Shown here piece after piece: positions 42,549 through 52,489 of a stretch of DNA of 64,000 bases. Made by a program: the position numbers and the translations under genes. Below the pieces are notes generated by a model that saw nothing but the letters and a program-made list of their open reading frames with translations, was not told where the DNA came from and ran no database searches. The stretch lies in the NCBI GenBank assembly GCA_963575745.1, contig CAUYUJ010003014.1, positions 142,753 through 206,752 of the forward strand, read 5' to 3'. How positions within the stretch are numbered: position 1 is the first letter of the stretch; each line of letters starts with the position of its first letter. The DNA is from Prorocentrum cordatum (Eukaryota > Sar > Dinophyceae > Prorocentrales > Prorocentraceae).

Positions 42549-44654
42549 GTCGCGGCGGAGCAGTGCCACCCAGCCGTAACTCCCGCCCCATGCTTGGCTG
42601 AGTAGTCGGCGGAGGTGCAGGGGTCCCCAGTTGAGGCATCTACCGAATAGTCGTAGCCGCTCAAGACGTAGGACTATCTCGGGGGGCAGCTTGTCGACCC
42701 CTTCGAGGATCTGGGTGTTCGTGGCCTCCTTCTTCTGTCGTACTTTCCAAGTGATCCTCTGCGCGGCAGCGTAGTTCACGATATACTGGTTGTTGAAATT
42801 CCTGGCCTGGCCTGCTGTGAGTTCAGGCCAGGTAGACGCATTGTATAGCAGCTGGGATAGCACCACACTGTCGGCTAGGTAGGCCTTGTTTTTGATGGCC
42901 AGCTCTGAGCGACGGTGGACTTCGCGATGGAGAGGCCTCGTGGATGTCGCAGCGGTGGCTACCTTCACTGCGACATCCACCCCAGGGGATGCATTGTCGG
43001 TTACGTAGGTCCCGAGGAGCTTGTGGTGGCGGACAACCTCGACGTGGCTCTCTGCGAGAGGGACCTCGATCCTCGGCACTCCATTGGAATAGAAGCTGGC
43101 CCGAGCTTGCCGGCTCCCAGGCCCACTGAAGTCGATCATCACCTTGGTCTTGGTGAGCTGCAGCTGGAGGCCGAAGTTGCTGGTGGCGCAGTAGACGGCT
43201 TCGCAGAGCCCCGTGGCCTCGGACTGGATGTGATCGGGGCTGCTGAACACGTGCATGCCCGTGAGGTCGTCGACGAGAGATACGCCGTGAGGTTCGTGCT
43301 CCTGGAGTGGTCCGTCTGTGGGGTCGGTGTCGCATGCGAAGCTGCTCTCCAGGGGCTTGCCCTGGGCTCTTAGCCCTCGCTGCGCAAGGCAGCTGTCAAT
43401 CATGCGGTGGACTCGGCCGAAGAGCAGATTGAAGCCCGCGTCGGCTAGGGGCACGCCAGGCCTCGTGCCCTTGTGCGGCGCCATGAAGTTCTGGGAGAAC
43501 CTGTGCGATGTCCACCTGTTGCGATACCCTTCTGCAATGAGGGCAGCCAGGTGGGAGCCGTCCAACACTGTGTCGAGTATCCCTGGGTTGGCCATGAGGT
43601 GCTCCAATTGTGGCTGGGCCCATAGGGGAACTTCTAGGTTGTCTAGCACCTCCTTGACTTCGTCCTCCTCGCCTGGGATGCCGTGGACCAGCTGGACGAC
43701 AACCGAGTAGAAGGCCTCCTTTAAGTCGTAGCAGCTGATCATGGAGCACTTCCCTTGGGCCTGGCTTCTCTCTGTGAAGAGGCGCGCCGCTAGGACCGCC
43801 ATGTCAGCCCCTCGCTTGGGCCGGCCGCCAACCTGGATGTCCTCCAGCGCTATGGCGCTGGTAGTGTTGAGCATGGCCCTCAGGTATTTATGGTGGTGCT
43901 TGCCCAGGACGTTGTTTAAGAGGATCTCGCGGTACGCCAGGAGGTATCGCGGGTCGCCTTTTCCTTTGGGGATTGCTACCAGGTCCCCGTCCTTGAAGCT
44001 CAGCGGCTCCCGTACGGTGGTCGCCACCTTGGTGAAGAGGGGATGCAGTAGCGTGGCTGCCTCTGTAGGAGCCGCCCTGAGGACGGCGTTCGCGAGCCCG
44101 TCAGGACCTCCTTGCGCCCCAGTCTTGGCCGCAGCGAGCTGGGCCTGGCAGACGGCCAGGGGCATCGCCATGGAGAGATCCAGCATGCCGTCGAAGGGCC
44201 TGGTCTTGCTGTCATGATTATACTTGTTGGCAAGATCATCCGCTGTCACGATCTTGCCCGCCTGTATCTGCGCGAAATGTATGAGCTCCTGGTCCGCCAT
44301 GTCCTGGGAGTTGTGGATCACCTCTCCATCCTTGTCGAGCCTCATCGGCTTTCCTGCTGGGAGCTTCGCCTTCCTCCCGCCATACCTTAATAGGTCGCGG
44401 TAGGCCTTCCACTGGGCCGCAGCGTCGTTCGCAGCGGAGGCGGAGGACGCAGTTGAGGCAAGCCGGCTGAGGAAGGCACTACGGTCCTTCTCGACGGCCG
44501 AGGCAACGAGCAGCCCAGACCTGGTGAGGAAGGAGAGGATGGCCATGGCGTAGACCATGGGCGAAATCGTCCAGTTCAGGAGGAGGTGCGCGTAGTCGTG
44601 GATGTCGTGGATGGTGCCATCGTCGTCGCCACGCTCTCTGCTCCACAGGGCTAG
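42549..44654 (-). CDS. LINE ORF2 reverse transcriptase
   Basis: Open from just after a TAA (44655-44657) to the TGA at 42546-42548. Motifs in order: FDGMLDLSMAMPLAVCQAQL, GAQGGPDGLANAVL, KDGDLVAIPKGKGD, YREILLNNVLGKHHHKYLR (retained block), CYDLKEAFYSV (motif A, about 43735-43705), KGTRPGVPLADAGFNLLFGR (motif B), GVSLVDDLTGMHV (motif C, about 43289-43251, with LVDD), LQLTKTKVMIDF (motif D) and HHKLLGTYVTDN (motif E). The thumb region continues through VVLSQLLYNASTWPEL, typical of LINEs. All catalytic Asp residues are kept, so this fragment is well preserved. Confidence 0.9.
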
Positions 44655-44657
44655 TTA

Positions 44658-45489
44658 GGCCCCGACCTCGCCTCCAAGAAGAGAGTGGGCGTGGGCTACT
44701 AGTCGTCCAGGTCGGTCGTCATGGGCTTCTCCTCTGAGCACTGCGCGATGAACTCGAAGTGTGAGGCGCCTGGCTCGGATTAGGCCCATGGTAGTCTTGG
44801 AGACGTAGGGGCTTCCTCGCTGCCTTGACGGCCTTGCCGAAGGCCTGGATGGCCGCGTTGTTGACGACTCTGGTGACCTCCTCGCAGTGGGTGTTGACGT
44901 CCACCTCCCAGGGGATGATCGGGGCCTGCTTGAGAATCTCCTTAAAGCTGGCCTTGGCGTCATCGTTGTTTAAGTTGGTCAGATCGGGCCGCGGTCCTGA
45001 GGCCTTGGTGGTCTTGCAGACGGCCCACTTGAGGGTGGCGAGTACTGGTATGTGGTCTTGTGCAGCTGTGCCTCGGTCAAGACCTGGCTCCGTGCTGCAG
45101 CTCGCAACGTACGGGGCAATGGAGGAGCTCAGCAGGATGTAGTCGATCCTGTGGCGCTGCCCCTTCGATCCGATATGCGTAAACGAATTGTTGCCTGGAT
45201 CCTTCGTGGTGTTGATGACCTCCATGTCGGTGTCGGCTGCGAAGCTGACGATGTGCTTGCCATTGCCGTTGGTCGGTTCTGGGTACCCACCGGCGCCAAC
45301 TCCTGGGGACTCATAGTCGCCAAGACGCCCGTTCAGGTCCCCCATGAAGATGTCCACGTGGTACTTGGCAGACAGTCGCTGGGCAGACTCCCAGAATTCT
45401 GTCTTCTCAGCCGCCTGGGAGTCTTCGTGGGGTGCGTACGCGGAGGCGATGACCATGTCTGTGCCTGCAACGCGGGTCTTGATGATCAA
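44658..45489 (-). CDS. LINE ORF2 endonuclease, main part
   Basis: Begins near a frameshift from the upstream frame (about 45490-45530) and shifts frame again near 44820 before reaching the TAA at 44655. AP-endonuclease motifs: VIASAYAPHEDSQ, DIFMGDLNGRLGDYE (GDLN), NSFTHIGSKGQRHRIDYILL (RIDYI) and GTAAQDHIPVLATL (the DH general-base motif). With the Asn and Glu boxes upstream the whole catalytic set is present. It nicks target DNA to prime reverse transcription in this class (family knowledge). Confidence 0.85.
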
Positions 45490-47741
45490 GAGCCTGTCGT
45501 GCTGGTGGAGGACGAGGGTGTCTCTGGCACTATGTACTTCGCTGCCCCACTCACGCTGATCGGCTGGGAGACGTTAAGCCACATGTCGCATCCTCTGTTC
45601 TGCTGCGTGTGGCCTGAGGAGTAGCAAACATATTCTCCAACGTTGCGGACGTCTCCTTCGCTCTGCGTCTCCTGGAGGGCCACCGCGCGCAGGCCCATGT
45701 CAGCAAACTGTGCTGCTAGGTGCGTAACCTTGGAGATGCTCTGCTTGCTTTTACTGGCCGCCTTGCCTTTGCCCGACTTGAAGCTGACGGCGGCCATGAG
45801 TGATCTGCAGTTGTAGGTGCACAAATTCAAGCTGAGGTCGGCCTTGATGGTGGTGGTGCTGATGGGCCTCTGGATCGCACATGGGGCTGCCTGCGGGTGA
45901 GTGGCCCCGATGATGAAGTCTTGGTTCCGCATGGGAGGGTATGCGGCCTTGACCGCATCTGGCGCTGAGCGTAACCATTCCCAGGAAAGGAATTTGTTGT
46001 GCGCGATCGCCTGCACTGCTGCGATATTCGGGTCCATCAGGTCGCTGGCCGAAGCTTGATCTGCTATCCCATCTGCGAGCTCATTCCAAGGGTGGCCAAT
46101 GTGCGAGTTAATGTGATGCCACTGAGTAGGTCGGGCTTGTTGGAGGAGGCCAGCAAGCGTGCGAATGGCGGCCCCCAGCCTCGGGTGTACATGGCATTGG
46201 GCTTCGCCTTTGGCCAGGTTGATAACGTTGAGGGCGTCGGGCGTGATCTCGATGGGCGCGGCGGTGTCTTGACCAAGGGCCCACATTAGTGCCCAAAGCA
46301 CTGCCGTGAGCTCAGCTGTGTATGCCGTCACCTTCTCGTTGTTTGCCATGCCGTCTAGGGACTCGGTGACCTTGCCAGCAATGAAACCCCGAAAGCCAAA
46401 CGGGCCTCGTGAGTTGCGCCCGTCGTCGTACTCGTCGACAATAACTACTGCCCTGGCGGCTGTATGTGGGATGCCGTTGTAGCTGCCGTCCGTGTAGATG
46501 TGTGTGCGCCTAGTCGGCAGCTCACGTGATGGGCGCATCTCCAGCGCCAGCCTTGCCATATTGTGGAGGGTCGTGGTGTCGACGTCGGCGCAGACATTGA
46601 CGCGGCCTCGGCCTCGCAGGGTCTCGGCTACTGGGTCTTGGCTGAGAACTGGCAGCACTGCAGGTTGGCCTCTGTCTGGTGCTGCCGTGGTGGGGGGCTG
46701 CCGTTGCCTTCGGCCGCGCCTGGCCCTCTCAGCACTGACGTACTCGGGGGAGTACTCGACGTCATCGTCTGGCACAGGCTCCGTGCCATGTAGGGTGGGA
46801 CATGGTGTGCTGGTAATGCGGGCTGGAGGTAGCTGTGATGGTGCGGAGTGGGTAGGCGGGGGTAGAGGTGGGACCCCAGCCTGAGGCGCACTCCGCTTCA
46901 CGGGTAGTGATGGTGGCAGTTGGCTCCCCTCATCGAAGTTCAAGTTGCCCGATCCAGCCCGCACGGCCTGACTGAACAGGGGCTCGTGTGATTGGGCGTG
47001 GAGCATTCTGTCGCGTAGACGATGAGGTTCGCCATCCAGGGCGTCTGGGTGATTGGTGGCACCCATGCCGTGGTGGGAGCGAGCTGATGCCGAGGGGAGC
47101 GTTGGCTTCCACCTGTCTGGCCGTGGTGAGCTGTTTGGGTCCGTCGGGACTGGGGCCACTGGTGATGCTGGATCAGCTTGGATGTCGCTGGGCCTGGTTG
47201 GACACCCCAACACGACATCGCTGGCGCGAGGGCACGGCTTCGACCACCCTCCCGTCGGAGGCATGCCATCACGCCTACGCACCTGTAAGGGGGATTGATC
47301 CCGCAGCTGCTCTACCCGCTGGGGAGCAGGTCCGCCCGTCGGCGGCCTTACAGTGCGAGGCGACCCCGCGCTAGCGCGCCAGCTTGGGCAGGCCCTAGTA
47401 GGCACTGTGTGCTGCTCGGGCTCGGCTAGGTCTTCAAGTTGCCCAGTTGGTGGGTGTTGGGGCTTGGTGCGCCGGTCTGGCGTAAGGGTGTTGGTTGGGG
47501 CAGGATTGGCCTCTACCTCAGGCAGTGCTGTGGCCGTGGGTGGGATGCTGTGTGTGCTGCTGATCGGTGGTGGCCGAGTCGTTGGTCTCCACCCTGTGCT
47601 ACTGCCAGTGTAGCTGCTGTTGGGGTCCTGTCTCGAGTGCCCTTGGACGAAGCCCCTGGCCTGGGAGCAAGGCATCGACCACCCTCCCGACGGAGGCTTG
47701 CTGCCAGGCCTTCGCACCTGCAAGGGGGAACGCTCCCGCAT
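45486..47741 (-). CDS. LINE ORF2 N-terminal part: repeats, RNase H, endonuclease start
   Basis: A 751-codon open frame. Residues 1-400 are low-complexity Pro/Ser/Arg-rich, with a duplicated segment SPLQVRR...GGWS(M/K)PC. Residues ~410-560 form an RNase H: HIYTDGSYN (Asp near residue 415), AYTAELTAVLWAL (Glu near 477), EITPDALNVIN (Asp near 505) and HINSHIGHPWNELADGIAD (last Asp). Residues ~640-751 start the AP endonuclease: LNLCTYNCRSL (Asn box) and VALQETQSEGD (Glu box). The frame then shifts into the next fragment; the join near 45490-45530 reads on as TLVLHQHDRLLIIKTR. Confidence 0.85.
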   Translation of the reverse strand: MRERSPLQVRRPGSKPPSGGWSMPCSQARGFVQGHSRQDPNSSYTGSSTGWRPTTRPPPISSTHSIPPTATALPEVEANPAPTNTLTPDRRTKPQHPPTGQLEDLAEPEQHTVPTRACPSWRASAGSPRTVRPPTGGPAPQRVEQLRDQSPLQVRRRDGMPPTGGWSKPCPRASDVVLGCPTRPSDIQADPASPVAPVPTDPNSSPRPDRWKPTLPSASARSHHGMGATNHPDALDGEPHRLRDRMLHAQSHEPLFSQAVRAGSGNLNFDEGSQLPPSLPVKRSAPQAGVPPLPPPTHSAPSQLPPARITSTPCPTLHGTEPVPDDDVEYSPEYVSAERARRGRRQRQPPTTAAPDRGQPAVLPVLSQDPVAETLRGRGRVNVCADVDTTTLHNMARLALEMRPSRELPTRRTHIYTDGSYNGIPHTAARAVVIVDEYDDGRNSRGPFGFRGFIAGKVTESLDGMANNEKVTAYTAELTAVLWALMWALGQDTAAPIEITPDALNVINLAKGEAQCHVHPRLGAAIRTLAGLLQQARPTQWHHINSHIGHPWNELADGIADQASASDLMDPNIAAVQAIAHNKFLSWEWLRSAPDAVKAAYPPMRNQDFIIGATHPQAAPCAIQRPISTTTIKADLSLNLCTYNCRSLMAAVSFKSGKGKAASKSKQSISKVTHLAAQFADMGLRAVALQETQSEGDVRNVGEYVCYSSGHTQQNRGCDMWLNVSQPISVSGAAKYIVPETPSSSTSTTGS

Positions 47742-47800
47742 CTGCTCGTCTCTGTGGGGGGGCAGATCTGCTCGTCAGCGGCCTTGCAGTGTGAGGGGAC
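47229..47800 (-). repeat. ~443 bp spaced duplication in ORF2 linker
   Basis: CGACCACCCTCCCGTCGGAG at about 47240 and CGACCACCCTCCCGACGGAG at about 47679 begin matching stretches (with GCACCTG(T/C)AAGGGGGA and GTCGGCGGCCTTACAGTG or GTCAGCGGCCTTGCAGTG). The repeat encodes the SPLQVRR...GGWS module of the ORF2 N-terminal region. Confidence 0.75.
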
Positions 47801-48921
47801 TCCGTGCGTGCCCGCCAGGTTGGGCTGCCTTCTTGACCACTCGATTTCTGCTGGTCGCTGGCGCGGCTGGATCGGGTGCGGGCGCTGTGCTCCTGATCCA
47901 CCACCAGGGCTCGGTACTTATTATGGGTGCTGCTGTCGTCCCGACGACTGTGGCTCGCCGCAGCGCGCCGTGCACGGCGTGCTCGCTGCTGGGCTGTTCG
48001 GAAGGCTGCGACTGCGCGCGCGTGCTTCCACTTCTCGTAACATTGCTCCGTGCCGTCCTCGGCCTCGCTGCCACTCGAGTTTTGTCCATCGAGAAAGGTC
48101 CTGTCCGCGTTCTCGATCTCGTGGACTCGGATGGTGGAGGGGGGCGTGCTGTGTGCAAGGGCAGCCGGTAACGCATCCTTGCAGCCATCTTGGTGGCTTG
48201 TGACCTGAAGTGCTGACTGACTGGCGGATGCATCACTCCTCCCTGGTAGTGTGCCTCCTTGGCTGCCGCCTAGCGCCCCTCGAGACGCGGCGGGCGGCCC
48301 TCGTGTCGGCCGTGGTGGTGTCACGTTGGCCCCTCGAGACCCAGGTGACTGATACCTCTGTTGTTGCTGGCTGCTGCGATTGGGAGTGGCCCTCCCGCTG
48401 CCAATGCCAGTTGCGGCAACGCCTCTGCTTGGAGTCGTGGCCCCTCGGGACCCTGGACTCCTGGGAGTATCTGCTCTGGTGTATGAGACTGTCGCAGTCT
48501 CTGCTGGTCTATGTGTTACTAGACGGCTGTCACAAATTACCCCAGGGCCCGCCGTGCTTTCAGGCCTCTGGTGGTGGGTAGGTCGAGCATCGTAGTGGAG
48601 GACCCCACTGCCGTGCTGCAGCCCTTGGGCCCCAGCTGCTCTCCCCAATGCTGCACAGGAGATCGACGCTGTCGAACTGATCGGAGAGCGTGAAGGAAGC
48701 CCACATCCGTCGTGCTCTGCCCTGTCGGACTCATCGGCCGCCTCCTGGCCGTGAATTCTGTCATGCATGACCTGATGCCTGGCGGCGCTGCTAGGCCCCC
48801 TCCCCCCCTCGGGGGGGTTCGGCGGGCGCTGCTGCTGCCTGCTCCTCGGCTCCAGGAGTTGCAGGAGGGGAGGGGGTTGCTGTGCCCCTTGCCTCGTCCC
48901 TCCTGCGGGCCACTCGGCCAC
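47742..48921 (-). other. LINE ORF1/ORF2 junction, low-complexity frame
   Basis: A long Arg/Ser/Gln-rich open frame bridges the end of ORF1 (near 48790) and the next ORF2 frame. Segments such as EIENADRTFLDGQNSSGSEA and EKWKHARAVAAFRTAQQRAR look like real, disordered protein. Where ORF1 ends and ORF2 begins is not certain. Confidence 0.45.
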
Positions 48922-51900
48922 GAAAACGTGCTATGCCTGACTCTCCAGAGTCTACCCGCTGACCCTTGTGGGCCTGGCTGATGTCTTCTCCTGGAAATGC
49001 GGGCGCGGGTCCAAACGCCTCCTCAAGGGCTGCAGCTGCGGCGGCGGCTGAGGTGTGCTGGCGCGTTAGGATGTCGATGCCCTCGTACTGCCTCTCGATG
49101 CTGGCTGCTGCCGCCTCCGCGCTCTGCTGGGATACAGGGGGAGGGGTCAGTACGAAGCTGTCGGCTCCCTCTCCACCTCCTTGGGCGCGCAGCTCATCAT
49201 GCCCAAATGGAACAGTGGGCTTGAGTGATCTCTCGCTGAGTGGCGCTGGCGACGCTGGGATGAAGATCACCTGAGATGCTATCGGAGTAGGAGGGTCGCC
49301 TTGCTCTGCTGGTGCCGAGCTAGCCCTTGAGGTGGATGCCAAGTCTGTGTCTGCCTCGTGCTGCGTGACTCCCCTCATCTCCCCCCCCTCCTCGGGTGCG
49401 GGGTGATCCTGGCTCCAGGGCGGCCAGCTGGCGGGGTAGATCATCGGCGCGTGCTCCGAGCAGTCGTCCTCCGCTTGGGAGTCCTGTGGGCCCGCAGGGC
49501 CGAACTGGGTCATGGGGGCATCCTCGTAGTAGCGCCTTTGGATCTCCTCCGCTTCGTGATCCCTCACTACGGACTCCAGCTCCTCCTCCATCTGTACGGC
49601 TTCCCATTGTGTTTTCTCATCGGCGTCTTGTCTGCGCAAATCATCTTGTTCACGCTCGTACCTTTCTGCCTCCTCATGCGGGTCTGGCCTGTCGGGGCTC
49701 CTGGACCTGTCGCGCTCTCTGCGGGGTACATCGCCTTCATCGGTCTGGCGGGCTGCTGATCTGGCTGACCTGTTTGATGCGGGCCTCCGATGCGAGGAGC
49801 TGCCCTGCCTACGGCCCCTGTTGGCTGGGCGCTCCTCGGCTGCACCAGTTGGGAGGGTGGTCGCAACGGGGGGCTCCGCTGGGGCGGTAGCTGCCCCGGC
49901 TGCTCCTAGCTTTCTCGTACAGGTCGGCGGCCTCCTGGTAGTCGTCCATGGACTCTTGGGACGTTGGGAGGTGGCCCCCTTGGACGAGGTGATGAGCTGC
50001 CCTCTTCGTGAAGTCGTAGCCCTCCTGCCCGTATTGCCTCATCTCGGCGTACAGGTTGACCATGGTTTTTGCGTTCGCGTTCCCTACTGGCTGCGATGGC
50101 TTCCAGGCTCTGCACTCTCAGCTTTAACTCCTCTGTCTCCGACGCGCCCTGCTTCTCCTTCTTTGCGATGGCGTCGAGCTCGGTGTGTAGCGTGCGGGAG
50201 CGCTGGAGGCTTTCTTGCAGCGCGAGGTGAATGGCCTCCTCCCTGCCCGTCCTCTGCTGGCTGGCAAAGTCTTCCATGGCGGAGGCCTCTTCCATGCTGG
50301 CGATCCTGAAGGTGAGGGCTTGGGCGAGCTCCTCCTCCAGCGCCTGCTCCTGCACCGCTGCGTTGGACCTCTGCTCGCTCAGCTGCACCGCGTAGCTGCT
50401 CAGTTCCTGTCGCAGGCTCTCTGTGTGCAGCTGCAAATCATGTGCGTTCGCTTCTTCTATCATGACTTGGCGGGTGAGACTCGACCTTATTCGCTCAGCA
50501 CTGCCTTCGAGCTCCGCCCGCATTGCCTCCTTATCCTTCAGACTGGCCTTCGCAATCTCCTCCTCTTCTGCTCTGGTCCTTAGCAGGGCGAACTGCAATG
50601 CCTGCACTTCGTGCGGGACCTGCCGCTCCTCGTTGGCGCTTCTCAGCTCCGCTGCTTCGTGGTAGGCGACCTGTACTGCACGCTGCGCAGCGCCCGCCTC
50701 AATCTTGGAGTACTGCTGGAGCTCATGGATGCGGGCCTCAGCTGCCTCGAGCTCGCTTTTGGTCTGCTTGAGCCGATCCTGCTGCCGTGCTGCTGTCTGG
50801 ATGATCCCTTGCAGCCTGGCCGCTTCTGCCGGCGGGGGGGATCCTTTTCCCTTGGCATTGGCAACCACTTGGGCCTGGGCAATTGCCTGGGCCCTGGCTG
50901 ATTCAGCGGCAGCTTCAAGCTCAAGGGCGCGGTCCTTCTTGGCCTCCTGTAGCTTCTCTTCCATGACCAGCTCCTGCCTGATGAGCTGCTGCTTGAGAGT
51001 GCCAGCTGCAGCTGTCGCTTGGGCGCTCTCGTGCTGGGCCTGTCGCAATGCCTCCTGCGCCTCGGCGCTTGCCCGCAGTAGGTCTTGGTAGACCCTGTCC
51101 TGGGGCTGCGGCTGCGCTCGGTGCTCAGCGCGGGCGCACTCAAGCTGCTCTCGCAGGTGATTTGCACGTTGGGTCGCCGCCTCGGCCTCAGCCTTGACTT
51201 GACTGAAAGCTGCGTCATGGCTGATTAACCTTGCCTCCATCTGCGTCGCGAACTCGAGCTGCTCGGCTTGTTGCTTCTTGATCTCGTGGCGGAGAGCCTT
51301 GTGTTGCTGCTGCTGCTGTTGCTGGGCTGCGCTCTCCGCTACGGTGGTGCGCTGCAGCTGCTCTGACTCCTCCTTCAGGGCCAGCCTGAGCTTCGCCTGC
51401 TCGGCGTTGTGGCGGAGTGCCTGCTCGCGGGCGACCCCCCTGACTTCCGCCAGCTCGGCAGCAAACTCATGCTCGGCTTCGGCATGGCGTTGCTGTTGGT
51501 GGGCCCTCTCCGCGTTCGCCTTAGCCACCTGATCGGCGAAGCCTCTGGTTGCGCTGCCTGCCGAGCTGGCTCTTGAGCGTGGCGAGCGCCCCACCACTCC
51601 CGCTGGCCAAGCTGGAGGTCCGTCACCAGGTGCTTCGCTGTTCAGGCGCCTGTCGATCACGGCCTTGTGGAAGGTGTCCCAGCTCGGCGCCAAGCCAAAC
51701 CCGTCCGTGTCCCAGTCGCCCTCGTCGTCCGCCGCGCCGCCGTCGGCGAGCACGGCCCGCGCAGCGGCGATGTTGGACTCGACCTGCCTCAACTCCTGCT
51801 GCTTGGCCTTGAGGTCGTCCCGCAGCTCGTTCATTTTGGCCTCGAGGGCGATGACTTCGAGTTTGATGGCCTTGCGCCTTTTGCTGAGCACCTGTAGCTG

Positions 51901-52489
51901 GTCATTCGGCCTCCTCGTGACCAGCTTCTGATATTTAATGACCGAGATTTCCATCAGCTGCTCCTTCGTGCTGTCGCCCGCGGCCTGCTTGGCAATGACC
52001 AGGTCGCCGAGCTTCCTCAGCCTCTGGTCAGCGCTGCTCAGGAACTTTTGGATACCTGCGCGGTCGGCCGGGTGCGCCTGCCACTTTGGGTGGGAGGTGG
52101 CCTCGTCCAGCGTGCAGGCTGCCACAGAGTCAATGACTTTTTGGGCCCGCTGGTCCGCTTTGCTGGAGCTGGCCTGGCCGCCTTTGCCCGCCCTGGGCTG
52201 CTGCTGCTGCTGCTGCTGCTGCCAGGGGGGCTGGCTGGGCTGCTGCTGCTGCTGCTGCGGCTGCCATTGGCGAGGGCTGGCCTGGCCAGAGCGCCGTGGC
52301 CGTGATGGCGCCCTGCGCCAGGGCGGGTCCTCGCCTGCTGGCTCCGCATGCCAATGCTGCTCTTGCCAGCCAGCACCATGCCACCTCTCCTGGCGCCATG
52401 GGGGGCGCTGCTGGCGGTGCTGCTTCCTCCTGGGCCTGGCCCTTGCCGCCTCGGCCACCACTGCCTCTGCCCTTCCCGTCTCGGGCCAT
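48788..52489 (-). pseudogene. LINE ORF1: Gln-rich and long coiled-coil protein, frameshifted
   Basis: The proposed start ATG at 52489-52487 gives MARDGKGRGSGGRGGKGQAQ; near 52400 the frame shifts into one open to 49906. That frame has WHAEPAGEDPPWRRAPSR, poly-Gln blocks encoded by CAG runs (52196-52259), then SKADQRAQKVIDSVAA and several hundred residues of Glu/Gln/Ala-rich coiled coil. Near 50065 the frame shifts to one reading LYAEMRQYGQEGYDF, and again to 48791-49639 (EEELESVVRDHEAEEIQRRY). The length (over 1000 residues) is large for a LINE ORF1. It presumably coats the RNA or multimerises; no RNA-binding domain is visible. Confidence 0.65.

Larger units (their letters stand above)
39560..52489 (-). 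mobile_element. large LINE: ORF1 coiled coil; ORF2 RNH-EN-RT-ZnF-MTase-like
   Basis: Read right to left: ORF1 starts near 52489 and runs to about 48790; ORF2 follows to a stop at 40791, then a 3' region with short tandem repeats. ORF2 holds, in order, RNase H, AP-like endonuclease, reverse transcriptase, two zinc-finger-like motifs and a C5-methyltransferase-like domain. The unusual point is RNase H ahead of the endonuclease. I can locate two frameshifts (near 45490 and 44820), a TAA (44655-44657) and a TGA (42546-42548) in ORF2; ORF1 has at least two or three frameshifts. The 5' and 3' ends are uncertain, and no target-site duplication was identified. Confidence 0.85.
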
